This document shows positions 7,015 through 14,801 of a stretch of 20,840 bases of DNA, piece after piece (the stretch's first letter is position 1; the number at the start of each line of letters is the position of its first letter). The stretch spans positions 1-20,840 of the forward strand of contig DATMZG010000059.1 of assembly GCA_035560415.1 (NCBI GenBank), in the 5' to 3' direction. Origin of the DNA: DATMXT01 sp035560415. Its GTDB lineage: Bacteria; Bacillota; Clostridia; Oscillospirales; Feifaniaceae. Made by a program: the position numbers and the translations under genes. The notes beneath the pieces are model-generated. The model saw only the letters and a list, made by a program, of their open reading frames with translations, did no database searches and was not told where the DNA came from.

Positions 7015-7060
7015 GAGTGGGAGCGCAAACAGACAGTCAAATGACGATAAGGAGAACATT

Positions 7061-8452
7061 ATGGAGTACATGCCTTCCTGCGACACGCTTGCCATTCCGG
7101 GCGCGCACACCGAGTCCGGGCGCAATATTCTGGCGAAAAACAGCGACCGGGACGTGACCGAGGCCCAGCTTTTGTGCCATTTCCCCGCCAAAGACCACGC
7201 CCCGGGGGAAAAGGTCAAATGTACATACATTGAAATTGACGAGGTTCCCCACACTTACGCCATGATAGGCTCGCAGCCCTGGTGGATGTGGGGCTTTGAG
7301 ATGGGGGTAAACGAGCGGGGAGTTGCCATCGGCAACGAGGCCGAGTGGTCGAACGTCCCGCCAAATGACGTCGACGCGCTGCTCGGCATGGACCTGCTGC
7401 GCCTTGGGCTCGAGCGGGGCGCCACGGCCAGGGAGGCGACGCAGGTCATTATTGACCTGCTTGAAAAACACGGGCAGGGCGGCTCCTGCAAGTACGGCGT
7501 CTCCCGCGACCAGTACTCCTATCACAACACCTTTATCCTCTCGGACCCGAAGGAGATTTATCTGCTTGAAACCGTGAACTCGCACTGGGTCTGCCGCCGC
7601 CTGACAGAGGTGCAGGGCATCTCCAACATTTACACCATCGGCGAAAACTACGACGCCCACTCGAAAGGCATCGAAGAATTTGCCGCCTCGCAGGGGTTGC
7701 ACACCCCCGGCCAGCCCTTTGATTTTTCAAAGAGCTTCATGCTGCTGAACACCCGCTCCATGAGCGGATTTCCCCGCGCCGCCTGGGCGGGCAGGCAGCT
7801 CGCGGGCCTTCGCGGCATCTTGAATGCCGAAAATACGCTGGCGATTTTACGCGGCCACTATGAGGGCGAGCTGGTTGAAAACCGGTGGAGCCCCGTCTCC
7901 TGCTGCCAGCCCGCCGTCTGCATGCACGGCGGCGAGCCGGGGCGCTGCCAGACCGCGGCCACCATGGTTGTCGACTATCACGACACAGAGGACAAGGAGC
8001 TGCTCTTCACCTACTGGGGCTCCGTCTGCCCGCCCTGCTGCTCGGTTGTCGTCCCCTTCTACAACACGAGGTATATCCCCGCGGCCCTCGGGACTGGAAC
8101 CAACAAGTTCAGCCCTGACTCCTTTTGGTGGAAAGTCCAGCGCATGGCGGCCGGCATTGAGTCAAACTACGAGCGCTATCACGGCTGGATTGTGGATGTC
8201 CAGAGTGCCTTGGAGCCAAAATTCAGAAAAGAGGCGCTGGACATTGAGACAAAAGCCGGCGAGCTTCTGGCGCAGGGCGAAAAAAGTGCCGCCGTCAAGT
8301 GCCTGAACGACTTCACCGATGCCTGTCTCACGCAGGTCGAAGCCGCCGTAGACGCCCTGACAGCCCGGATTGAAAGCGACATGCGGCAGACTCCCGGGCA
8401 GATTTACCGCAAACCCTATCTCGACTGGTACCGCAGCGAAGTAAAGCTCTAA
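7061..8452 (+). CDS. Peptidase family C69 / secernin-like protein
   Basis: C69 enzymes are N-terminal-nucleophile hydrolases, many of them dipeptidases; the secernin branch shares the fold and the SCDT motif. This protein has 463 residues and starts MEYMPSCDTLAIPG, with Cys7 as the expected nucleophile after removal of the short leader. The next block, GRNILAKNSDRDVTEAQ, matches the secernin/C69 pattern (GKNSDR). An upstream in-frame start is rejected because AAGGAG lies 6 bases before ATG 7061 and a promoter -10 (7009-7014) lies inside the longer frame. There is no signal peptide, so it is likely cytosolic. It stands alone between its own promoter and a terminator. Family is clear; the substrate is not. 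Confidence 0.9.
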   Translation: MEYMPSCDTLAIPGAHTESGRNILAKNSDRDVTEAQLLCHFPAKDHAPGEKVKCTYIEIDEVPHTYAMIGSQPWWMWGFEMGVNERGVAIGNEAEWSNVPPNDVDALLGMDLLRLGLERGATAREATQVIIDLLEKHGQGGSCKYGVSRDQYSYHNTFILSDPKEIYLLETVNSHWVCRRLTEVQGISNIYTIGENYDAHSKGIEEFAASQGLHTPGQPFDFSKSFMLLNTRSMSGFPRAAWAGRQLAGLRGILNAENTLAILRGHYEGELVENRWSPVSCCQPAVCMHGGEPGRCQTAATMVVDYHDTEDKELLFTYWGSVCPPCCSVVVPFYNTRYIPAALGTGTNKFSPDSFWWKVQRMAAGIESNYERYHGWIVDVQSALEPKFRKEALDIETKAGELLAQGEKSAAVKCLNDFTDACLTQVEAAVDALTARIESDMRQTPGQIYRKPYLDWYRSEVKL

Positions 8453-8457
8453 ATAAG

Positions 8458-8491
8458 AAGTCGCCTCCCGGCAACGCCGGGAGGCGACTTT
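8458..8491. terminator. Bidirectional terminator between C69 peptidase and ABC permease genes
   Basis: A 15-bp stem (8458-8472 with 8476-8490) with an AAC loop lies between convergent genes whose stops are 40 bases apart. Short A and T tracts on each side allow function in both directions. Confidence 0.85.
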
Positions 8492-8492
8492 C

Positions 8493-9350
8493 TCAGTGCT
8501 TTTGACTGCGGGAGAAGTTTAAGACCGACAGGCCGAAAAAGACGGCGGCGGTGACAAGCAGGATGACGACGCTGGCCCACGGCGGCAGCGTCTCGCCGCC
8601 AAACGAATAGGTGACCCCCATGAACTCCTTAAAGCCCGCAACATAGGCGTCGGCCCCGGCGAAGGTGACCGACAGAGGCTCCTCCATGAGCACCTGCCGA
8701 AACAGGACGGCCGAGTGGGAGATGGGAAAGGCCTTGATGACGGTCTGCACCGAGGCAGGCAGGCTGCCGATGGGCATGTAAATGCCGGTCAGAAAGCCGA
8801 TCAGGGTGCCGATGATCGTGCTTGCGGTGCCAAAGGCCTGCTGACTTTTGAAAAACGAAGTCATGAAGCAGACAAGCGAGGTGTTGGCCATGGTCGCAAG
8901 CAGGATGAGGCCGGCGGATTTACACAGGGCCGCGGCACCCGGCAGTCTGCCGCCCTGCAGCAGGATGTAGGCCTCGACCACCGCGAAGGTGACAAACGAC
9001 ATGATGACGCCGATGGCGAGCGCACTGCCGAGATAGCCCGCCGTCAGGCGGCTTTTTTTGGCCGGCGAAGCGTAAAAATCATAGTCGATTTTTTTGACCT
9101 TGTCGTCAATCATGACCCCGAACGCCCCCATGGTCGTGGTGACCGAGGCCACCGACAACAGCCCCGAGAGCAGCCAGCTGTTCATGAGAAACTCGGCGTC
9201 CGGCAGCCCTTGCAGGTCTCCTGACAGCCAGGCGTCGCCGAGGAATGTCGCGTAGAGCCCGATGATGATGAAAACCGACAGGAGTGAAAAGAAGACGGCG
9301 CTCTTGTCCCGAAAATAGAGCTTTAAGTTGCGTTTTAAAAACAGACTCAT
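8493..9350 (-). CDS. ABC-2 type transporter permease
   Basis: This is the membrane part of a two-gene ABC exporter. The 285-residue protein has a cytosolic N-terminus (MSLFLKRNLKLYFRDKSAVFF), typical of ABC-2 permeases, and about six hydrophobic segments (roughly 18-38, 55-80, 100-130, 140-165, 170-200 and 255-275). Its ATG overlaps the ATPase stop by four bases (ATGA), which indicates translational coupling. The family includes drug, lipid and polysaccharide exporters. The substrate cannot be told from sequence, but the neighbouring LytTR/DUF3021 pair and efflux genes favour a drug or peptide exporter. This is an inference. Confidence 0.88.
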   Translation of the reverse strand: MSLFLKRNLKLYFRDKSAVFFSLLSVFIIIGLYATFLGDAWLSGDLQGLPDAEFLMNSWLLSGLLSVASVTTTMGAFGVMIDDKVKKIDYDFYASPAKKSRLTAGYLGSALAIGVIMSFVTFAVVEAYILLQGGRLPGAAALCKSAGLILLATMANTSLVCFMTSFFKSQQAFGTASTIIGTLIGFLTGIYMPIGSLPASVQTVIKAFPISHSAVLFRQVLMEEPLSVTFAGADAYVAGFKEFMGVTYSFGGETLPPWASVVILLVTAAVFFGLSVLNFSRSQKH

Positions 9351-10261
9351 TCGCGCAGCCCTCCTCCCGTAATGCCGATAAAGGCGTCGTCCATGGAGCC
9401 CTGCAGCACCTGAAATCCGCTGATGTAGGGCTTTGCAACCGCCAGGACCGGCAGTGCCGCCATAGTGTCCGGCAGCTTGACGACGACCTGGCCCGCATAC
9501 GCTTCAAAGTCGGCCTGCATCGACTCAAGGGCCCCGCGCAGCCCCGCCTCGTCCGCCGGGTAGAGCCGCAGCGTGTCCGAGGCATACTCAGTTCTCAGCG
9601 TCTCGGGCCGGCCCTTGGCCGCAATTTCACCGTGGTCGATGACGACGACATAGTCCGAGTCGGCCGCCTCCTCCATGTAGTGGGTCGTGAGAAAGACCGT
9701 CATGCCCCACTCGGCTTGAAGGCGCTTGACCGTCTGCCAGATGTTTTTGCGGGTCTGGGGGTCGAGCCCCGTCGTGGGCTCGTCGAGGAAGAGAATGCGG
9801 GGTTTGAAGAGCAGCGCCCGGGCGATGTCGGCCCTGCGCCGCTGGCCGCCCGACAGCTTGCCGTAGGGGCGGTCGAGAATGTCGGCCAGTTCCGCGGCCT
9901 GTGCCGCCTCGTAGACGGCCTTTTTGATTGCGGCCCTGTCTCCGGTGTAGAGCCCGGCCCGCACGGTCAGATTCTCCCGCACCGTGAGCAGGTCGTCGAG
10001 CACGTGGTCCTGAAACACAATGCCGATGATGTTTCGAATTTCTTCACTTTCCCGGCGAAGGTCATGGCCGCCGATTTCGCAGGCGCCGCCGTCAAAGGCC
10101 AGCAGCGTGCACAGGATGTTGATGGTGGTCGACTTGCCGGCCCCGTTGGGGCCTAAAAACGAGAACAGCTGGCCCTGCTCCACGTAAAAGCTGATGTCTC
10201 TGACCGCGGCCACGGGGCCGTAGCTCTTGGTGAGATTCGTCACCTCAATGATTTTGTTCAT
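9347..10261 (-). CDS. ABC transporter ATP-binding protein (DrrA/CcmA type)
   Basis: This 304-residue ATPase drives the permease encoded next. It shows Walker A GPNGAGKST (about 39-47), Q-loop FQDH, signature KLSGGQRRR, Walker B ILFLDEP, D-loop GLDP and H-loop TTHYMEEA. An additional C-terminal region of about 85 residues (from about 220) is typical of daunorubicin-resistance-type ATPases. AAGGGGA lies upstream of the ATG. A terminator and a new promoter separate it from DUF3021, so it can be expressed independently of the LytTR pair. Cargo unknown. Confidence 0.93.
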   Translation of the reverse strand: MNKIIEVTNLTKSYGPVAAVRDISFYVEQGQLFSFLGPNGAGKSTTINILCTLLAFDGGACEIGGHDLRRESEEIRNIIGIVFQDHVLDDLLTVRENLTVRAGLYTGDRAAIKKAVYEAAQAAELADILDRPYGKLSGGQRRRADIARALLFKPRILFLDEPTTGLDPQTRKNIWQTVKRLQAEWGMTVFLTTHYMEEAADSDYVVVIDHGEIAAKGRPETLRTEYASDTLRLYPADEAGLRGALESMQADFEAYAGQVVVKLPDTMAALPVLAVAKPYISGFQVLQGSMDDAFIGITGGGLRE

Positions 10262-10284
10262 GTCATATCCCCTTTCCGCAAGTC

Positions 10285-10313
10285 ATCCTATGCGCAAAGT
10301 GCGGCATTTTCAA
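10285..10313 (-). promoter_or_regulatory. Predicted promoter of the ABC exporter operon
   Basis: On the minus strand, TTGAAA (10313-10308), 17 bases and TAGGAT (10290-10285) precede the ATPase start by 24 bases. A perfect inverted repeat CGGCGCA/TGCGCCG (10321-10337, three-base loop) lies just upstream of the -35 and could be a regulator site. Confidence 0.6.
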
Positions 10314-10354
10314 TAGGGCCCGGCGCAACCTGCGCCGAGGGTGCGGTAAGCTGC

Positions 10355-10386
10355 GAAAAAGAGGCGGCAAGCTGCAACTTGCCACC
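10355..10386 (-). terminator. Terminator after the LytTR-DUF3021 pair
   Basis: On the minus strand a 9-bp stem with one G-T wobble (10386-10378 with 10371-10363) is followed by TCTTTTTC. It lies 14 bases past the DUF3021 stop and separates that pair from the ABC genes. Confidence 0.8.
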
Positions 10387-10400
10387 CCTTACAAAACTGT

Positions 10401-10838
10401 TTATGGCTGCGGGCCGTAGCGCTCCCTCAGCTTGTCGTTGAGCTGCTCAGTCACTTTCCGGTCCCGGCAGTCGGTGACAAAAGTCACCGCCAGATAGATG
10501 AGCACAATGCTGAGCAGCAGGCCGCCGACTTCAAAGCCCCGCCCGAGGTTGACCCATCCCCAGCGCCAGGCCAGCGACAGAATGACCCCCACGAGCAGCA
10601 GGAAGTGAAGGACTTCCCGGAGCCGCATTTCGCCCCGCGTCAGCTCCCGGCGGGAATAGAAGACGACAAGCGGCAGGTCGCCGGCCGCCGCCATCCATAA
10701 AATCCGGCCCAAATCGGCCGTTTGGAACGTGGCCGTCGGATAGAAGAGCCGGCAAAACGCAAAGACCGCCATGACAATCCCGGTCGTGATGATGAAAAAG
10801 TGGACGAGCATTTTCTTTAGAATTTCTTCCCCGCGCAT
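10401..10838 (-). CDS. DUF3021 family membrane protein
   Basis: The 145-residue protein has four hydrophobic segments (about 11-31, 43-60, 76-92 and 101-121) and a charged C-terminal tail (DCRDRKVTEQLNDKLRERYG), the usual form of DUF3021 proteins. These are known mainly as partners encoded next to LytTR regulators, where the membrane protein is thought to control the regulator. AGGAGG lies 7 bases before the ATG and overlaps the LytTR stop codon region; the gap between the genes is 11 bases. The biochemical role is not established. The family call rests on size, topology and context. Confidence 0.75.
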   Translation of the reverse strand: MRGEEILKKMLVHFFIITTGIVMAVFAFCRLFYPTATFQTADLGRILWMAAAGDLPLVVFYSRRELTRGEMRLREVLHFLLLVGVILSLAWRWGWVNLGRGFEVGGLLLSIVLIYLAVTFVTDCRDRKVTEQLNDKLRERYGPQP

Positions 10839-10849
10839 GCGCTCACCTC

Positions 10850-11284
10850 CTATATTCCGAGCCGTTTTTTCAAATCGCCCGTGTACTGCCGCGAAATGAT
10901 GACTTTTTCGCCGTTTTCAAGCATCGCCTCAAACCGACCGCTCAGGGCCGGGCTCACCGACCTGATTTTGGCCAGATTGACGATGGCGGATTTCGACACC
11001 CGCAGGAAGTCGCCGACCGCAAGGGCTTCCTCGAGCTCGTACAGCTTTTGTCTCGACTCCAGGACCTTGTCCTTCAGATAGAGAAAGGTCTTGTTATCGA
11101 CGCTTTCAATATAATAGACGGCCGAGGGCTTCAGCCGGTGGATTTCGCTGCCCTGATAGGCCATCAGGGCCTCCTGCGCCTTGAGCTGCGCAACAATGCG
11201 CAAAAGCTCCGGCGTCATGGCCCGGCACCGAATGACAATCTGCTCGTCTTCGCCCTCTTTTGGCTCTTCAATGACGATTTTCAA
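10850..11284 (-). CDS. LytTR-family DNA-binding transcriptional regulator
   Basis: This is a stand-alone LytTR regulator of 144 residues, without a receiver domain. Residues 1-43 form a variable N-terminal part (MKIVIEEPKEGEDEQIVIRC). The LytTR domain covers about 45-144, with IHRLKPSAVYYIESVDNKTFLYL, the block FLRVSKSAIVNLAKIRSV and C-terminal VIISRQYTGDLKKRLG. The start is TTG 11284, with GTGGAG 4 bases upstream. The longer open frame upstream crosses the TATAAT promoter and is rejected. The gene is divergent from marR and followed by DUF3021. It probably controls itself and perhaps the ABC exporter, but no binding site was proven. Confidence 0.88.
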   Translation of the reverse strand: MKIVIEEPKEGEDEQIVIRCRAMTPELLRIVAQLKAQEALMAYQGSEIHRLKPSAVYYIESVDNKTFLYLKDKVLESRQKLYELEEALAVGDFLRVSKSAIVNLAKIRSVSPALSGRFEAMLENGEKVIISRQYTGDLKKRLGI

Positions 11285-11329
11285 GGCGCTCCACCCCCTT
11301 TTGTTTGAACGATGTGCCTGCCTGTCCCC

Positions 11330-11365
11330 ATTATAGCACACGGACTTATTTTTAAGTACATAAGT
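11330..11365 (-). promoter_or_regulatory. Extended -10 promoter and TAAGT-rich operator candidate of the LytTR gene
   Basis: On the minus strand, TGTGCTATAAT (-10 at 11335-11330) matches the extended -10 consensus, and there is no good -35. The -35 area holds the inverted repeat ACTTAT (11344-11349) / ATAAGT (11360-11365) plus a direct repeat of TAAGT at 11353-11357 and 11361-11365. A promoter lacking a -35 with repeats in its place suggests an activator site, possibly for LytTR itself. Confidence 0.55.
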
Positions 11366-11366
11366 T

Positions 11367-11381
11367 CGGGGAATTTCCCCG
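11367..11381. promoter_or_regulatory. 15-bp palindrome in the LytTR-marR intergenic region
   Basis: CGGGGAATTTCCCCG is a perfect inverted repeat around a single central base. It lies between the two divergent promoters and differs from the MarR operator. It may be a second regulator site; no binder is known from the sequence. Confidence 0.5.
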
Positions 11382-11408
11382 GCGCATTCTCCATTTTGCC
11401 GCGAAGTG

Positions 11409-11437
11409 TTGACAACAGGACCGCGTCGGCATAGGAT
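11409..11437 (+). promoter_or_regulatory. Predicted marR promoter
   Basis: TTGACA (11409-11414), a 17-base spacer and TAGGAT (11432-11437) give a good sigma-A promoter. The expected transcription start falls inside the palindrome at 11441-11460, so a bound repressor would block initiation. Confidence 0.75.
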
Positions 11438-11440
11438 ATA

Positions 11441-11460
11441 TTGTACAGCATGCTGTACAA
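11441..11460. promoter_or_regulatory. Predicted MarR operator 1 (marR promoter)
   Basis: TTGTACAGCATGCTGTACAA is a perfect 20-bp palindrome. It lies directly downstream of the -10 and ends 15 bases before the marR start. Its core recurs before the MATE gene. Size and symmetry fit a MarR dimer site. Confidence 0.8.
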
Positions 11461-11475
11461 GTGGAGGGAGGCGCA

Positions 11476-11913
11476 ATGGCGATGGAGCGAAATACCGAAA
11501 ACGAGACGGGTCGGCTGGTTTTGAGGCTTGCCAACACCATCATCAAAAACCGCAACCGGCATCTCGAGGCGCTGAACCTGACGGCCGGACAGGCCGACGC
11601 CCTGCAATTTTTTCTCGCCCATGGGGAGGCCACCGTCACCGAGCTCAAGGACCATCTGGGCATCACTCACCAGACGGCCTGGGGCATCGTGCAGCGCATG
11701 GCGGAAAAGGGGCTCGTCACGCAAAGCCAGTCCGACACCGACGCCCGCTGCCGCCTCGTCGCGCCGGCCGAATCGGGAGTCCAGCTTGGTGTGCGCATGA
11801 TGGCCAACCGCGAGCGCACGGGCAGGAAACTGCTGGGCGCAATGGCCGAAGAAGAGCAGGCCGTCTTCATCCGGTGTCTCGAGAGGGCGCTGAAAAATGT
11901 GGAAAACGATTAA
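11476..11913 (+). CDS. MarR-family transcriptional regulator
   Basis: MarR proteins are dimeric winged-helix regulators, usually repressors released by small ligands. The 145-residue protein starts at ATG 11476; an upstream GTG at 11461 overlaps the ribosome binding site GGAGGGAGG and is rejected. The winged-helix part covers about 40-100, with LTAGQADALQFF, VTELKDHLGITHQTAWGIVQRM as recognition helix region and the wing DTDARCRLV. Helices at both ends give dimerisation. The MATE exporter gene follows 73 bases downstream with the same palindrome in between, so this protein very likely controls itself and the pump. The inducer is unknown. Confidence 0.92.
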   Translation: MAMERNTENETGRLVLRLANTIIKNRNRHLEALNLTAGQADALQFFLAHGEATVTELKDHLGITHQTAWGIVQRMAEKGLVTQSQSDTDARCRLVAPAESGVQLGVRMMANRERTGRKLLGAMAEEEQAVFIRCLERALKNVEND

Positions 11914-11948
11914 ACGATTTTCAGCACACGGGCTGACCGGCCCAAATA

Positions 11949-11962
11949 TACAGCATGCTGTA
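11949..11962. promoter_or_regulatory. Predicted MarR operator 2 (before the MATE gene)
   Basis: TACAGCATGCTGTA repeats the 14-bp core of operator 1 exactly; the flanks are only partly symmetric. It lies 24 bases before the MATE start. A clear promoter is not seen here, so it may act as a roadblock to transcription from marR or cover a weak internal promoter. Confidence 0.75.
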
Positions 11963-11986
11963 CATATAAGAAAAGAGGCTGACTCC

Positions 11987-13366
11987 ATGAGGACGGACGA
12001 CCGAACCCTCATTTTCGAAAAGCTGCCGGTGCGCGAGGCGGTATGCCGGCAAATCATCCCGGGAGTCGCAAGCCAGATGATTGCGCTCATTTACAATTTG
12101 GCCGACACCTACTTTGTGGGCATGTTAAACCAGCCGGCCCAGACCGCCGCGGTCACCGTCGTGTACGCCTCCTTTGTCATGCTGACGGCGGTCTCCAACC
12201 TCTTCGGCGTGGGCGGCGCCAGTATGATTGCGCGGGCGCTGGGAAAAAAGGACGTACAAAAGGCAAAGCAGGTCTCGTCCGTCTCCTTTTGGGGCGGTCT
12301 TTTTTGCGCCGCCGCGTTCTCGGGCCTGTTTTTGCTCTTTGAGCACCCGATTCTCCGGTTGTGCGGCGCAAGGGAGGGGACCTATGCGTTTGCGGCGCAG
12401 TACGCCAAATGGGTCGTGGTCATCGGCGGGCCCTTCACCGTTTTGAACATGCTGATGGCAAACCTTGTGCGGGCCGAGGGCAGCGCGGTGCAGGCCTCCA
12501 TAGGCGTGTCCATGGGCGGGCTTTTGAACATCGCGCTCGACCCGCTCTTTGTGCTGCCGCAGTTTTTGGGCCTCGGCGCCAAGGGCGCCGGAATTGCGAC
12601 GGCCTTATCCAACATGGCGGCTGTGGGGTATTTTCTCGTCTATCTCGCGCGCAGGCGGGGGGCCACCGTGGTCAGCATTGACCCGAGAGAACTCAGCCGC
12701 ACGAAAGAGCATATGGGCGGGATTTTGGCGGTGGGCTTCCCGTCGGCCCTGCAATACGCCCTGACCGTCGTCGCAATTGCGGCGCAGTCCCGGTTTGTCT
12801 CAAAATACGCGACCGAGGCGGTCGCGGGCCTCGGGATTGTCAAAAAGCTTGACCAGCTGCCGCTGTACTTCTCCATCGGCGTCTCAAACGGCCTGCTGCC
12901 GCTTCTGGCCTACAACCACTCTGCCGGCAACGAGGCCCGCAGACGGCAGGCATTTCGCTTTGGCTGCTCCGTGTCGCTCGGTTTTTCACTGCTCTGCCTT
13001 GTCTGCTACGAGGCCTTCGCACCGCAGCTGTCGGCGCTCTTCATCGCCGACCCCGTCACAGTCCGGTACAGCACGGCGTTTTTGCGCATCATGGTCACGG
13101 CCATGCCCATGATGTCGGTCTGCTACCCGATGATCATCCAGTTCCAGGCCATGGGGTGCACGCGGGAGGCGCTGGTCGCCTCGGTGCTGCGAAAGGGCGT
13201 CCTCGACATTCCGTTTCTCTTCCTCTTGGATAGGCTGTTCCCGCTCTACGGCTGCATGTGGGTGCAGCCGATTGTGGACACGGTGTCGCTGGCGGTCGCC
13301 GCGAGTCTGTATCTGAACATCCGGGCGCACGACCGCAAGGACGCGGCAGTGCTCCAAAGTCTGTAA
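11987..13366 (+). CDS. MATE family multidrug/Na+ efflux transporter
   Basis: MATE proteins export cationic drugs or toxins using Na+ or H+ gradients. This 459-residue protein starts at ATG 11987, 8 bases after AGAGG. The N-terminal half has PGVASQMIALIYNLADTYFVG, the usual first-helix signature, then VGGASMIARALGKKD in the loop between helices 2 and 3. The second half repeats the pattern with GFPSALQYALTVVAIAAQSRFV. About twelve hydrophobic helices can be counted and the length is normal. It is regulated together with marR and ends in a strong terminator. The family is certain; the drug is unknown. Confidence 0.94.
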   Translation: MRTDDRTLIFEKLPVREAVCRQIIPGVASQMIALIYNLADTYFVGMLNQPAQTAAVTVVYASFVMLTAVSNLFGVGGASMIARALGKKDVQKAKQVSSVSFWGGLFCAAAFSGLFLLFEHPILRLCGAREGTYAFAAQYAKWVVVIGGPFTVLNMLMANLVRAEGSAVQASIGVSMGGLLNIALDPLFVLPQFLGLGAKGAGIATALSNMAAVGYFLVYLARRRGATVVSIDPRELSRTKEHMGGILAVGFPSALQYALTVVAIAAQSRFVSKYATEAVAGLGIVKKLDQLPLYFSIGVSNGLLPLLAYNHSAGNEARRRQAFRFGCSVSLGFSLLCLVCYEAFAPQLSALFIADPVTVRYSTAFLRIMVTAMPMMSVCYPMIIQFQAMGCTREALVASVLRKGVLDIPFLFLLDRLFPLYGCMWVQPIVDTVSLAVAASLYLNIRAHDRKDAAVLQSL

Positions 13367-13368
13367 CG

Positions 13369-13405
13369 AAAATCCCGCCCCTTTTAAAAGGGGCGGGATT
13401 TTTTT
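13369..13405. terminator. Terminator between convergent MATE and MFS genes
   Basis: A fully palindromic stretch from 13369 to 13402 (AAAATCCCGCCCC in the left arm) is followed by more T residues. Its A/T symmetry makes it usable on both strands, ending the marR-MATE unit and the MFS gene, whose stop lies 14 bases away. Confidence 0.9.
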
Positions 13406-13418
13406 GATGACTTTAGGC

Positions 13419-14632
13419 CTACGGCTTTGCCGTCTTGGCGTCATACCGCCGCGTCAGCAGGCGGGAGAGAATACCGGTTGCGATGAGGGCGGCGCCCGAC
13501 CAGAAAAACCAGGTGTTGACCCCTATGACCTCGCTGACCGGCCCCGCCACAAGAAGGCCTGCCGGCATGGACAGGGTCATTGCGGTCATGAGCAGCGAGA
13601 AGACCTTGCCCATCATCTCGGGGGCGATGGTCTCCTGCGTGTAGGCCATGACCGGCACGTTGAAAAAGGTGCCGGAGCAGCCCATAAAAAAGCAGCAGAC
13701 GATGAAAAGCCAAAAACCGTCCGGGGGAAGCGCCCCGCTCACAAGAGACATGGCGCCGAGCAGCGCAATCGCGAGAGAGGCCATCAAAAACCGCTTTTTC
13801 ATCCCGCCAAAGACGCCGATGGCGGCGGACGAGACCAGCAGGCCGCCCGCAAACGCGAACTCGGCCATGCTGTTGTGCCATGCCCCGCCCATAAAGTGGG
13901 TGCGCACCAAAAGCGGGAACAGGGCCCCCAGCGGCATGTACAGGACGTTGACGAGCACCATCGGAATAAACATGGCCATGAGCGGCTTGTTTGCCCGCAT
14001 GGCGCCAAAGCCCTGTTTCATGTCGGACAGCAAATGTGTTTTCTCGTGGGTTTTCGGAATGTCCGGGAGCGGACAAACAGGAGGCAAAGGATGGCAAACG
14101 CGGCCCCCAAAATGTCCACGAGCATGAGGGATGCGATGGGCCAAACTCCCATGAGCGCGGCGCCCAGCACCGGGCCCAGCATGTTGGAGAGCGAGGTCAC
14201 CAGATTGCCCCAGCCGCCGGCCTTGGTCAGCATCTCCACCGGCACCAGCATGGGAATTGCGGCCTGCATGGCCGGCGCGTGGAAAGTGTTGCCGAGCCCC
14301 CGCATGAACAAAATCAGGTAAATGACCGAGAGGGGCGGGTTGTCCGTGAGCAGAAATGCCGCGCCGAGCATGGCGCTCGAGAGCGCCACAAGGCCGTCGG
14401 CCGCTATCATGACGGTGCGGCGGTTATACCGGTCTATCCAGACCCCGGCAAACGGGCCGATGAACATGTTCGGAAGAAATGTGACAATGGTGGAGACGGC
14501 CAGCGTGACGGCCGACTCGGTCTCGACGGTCAGCCACCAGATGACGGCGAACTGAACGACGGAGGAGCCGAGCAGCGAAAAGGCCTGGCCGGCATAGATT
14601 GTGGCGAACTGTCTTTTCCAGCTTTTATTCAT
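13419..14632 (-). pseudogene. MFS efflux transporter (MefA-like) split by a frameshift
   Basis: An AAGGAG site precedes ATG 14632. The first frame (14632 to 14018) reads MNKSWKRQFATIYAGQAFSLLGSS and covers helices 1-6, with GPFAGVWIDRYNRR as the MFS loop 2-3 motif. The protein continues in another frame from about 14069 to 13419 (LPDIPKTHEKTHLLSDMKQG onward), which supplies helices 7-12. A one-base loss around 14066-14071, next to a short C run, explains the break; restored, the protein has about 404 residues, normal for the MFS_3/macrolide-efflux type. Both halves are otherwise clean, so the change is recent, or it is a sequencing error. No slippery sequence for programmed shifting was seen. 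If real, the pump is probably inactive. Confidence 0.82.
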
Positions 14633-14659
14633 TTGAAAACTCCTTATATAAAATCACAG

Positions 14660-14687
14660 GCGGACAACGCAAAAATACGTTGTCCGC
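14660..14687 (-). promoter_or_regulatory. Hairpin/palindrome in the MFS leader
   Basis: A perfect 10-bp inverted repeat (GCGGACAACG/CGTTGTCCGC, 8-base spacer) ends about 14 bases before the AAGGAG of the MFS gene. It could be an RNA hairpin affecting translation or a repressor site. There is no T run directly behind it, so it is not a typical terminator. Confidence 0.55.
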
Positions 14688-14763
14688 GCGAAAAAGGCAT
14701 CATTCGACAGGGAATCCCACAGCGTACCCATGCATTCCTGTAAATGTATGTCTTTAAGCGCGC

Positions 14764-14787
14764 AAAAAAAGCCTATTAAAAAGGCCC
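14764..14787 (-). terminator. Weak terminator-like hairpin in the MFS leader
   Basis: On the minus strand, GGGCCT (14787-14782), a 7-base loop, AGGCTT (14774-14769) and a T run to 14764 form a short stem of four normal and two G-T pairs. Its place between a short upstream ORF and the pump gene suggests an attenuator. The stem alone is weak. Confidence 0.4.
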
Positions 14788-14801
14788 TGCCCAAGACATT
14801 T

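Noticed and set aside
9284..10156. Plus-strand open frame of 290 codons opposite the ABC ATPase
   Set aside because: The minus strand has all ABC motifs; this frame has no recognisable domain.
14018..14144. Programmed -1 frameshift in the MFS gene
   Set aside because: No X-XXY-YYZ slippery heptamer or nearby pseudoknot was seen, and MFS pumps are not known to use one.
13404..14321. Plus-strand open frame of 305 codons opposite the MFS gene
   Set aside because: Composition is charged and His/Arg/Gly-rich, as for antisense GC-rich frames. The minus strand encodes clear membrane helices.
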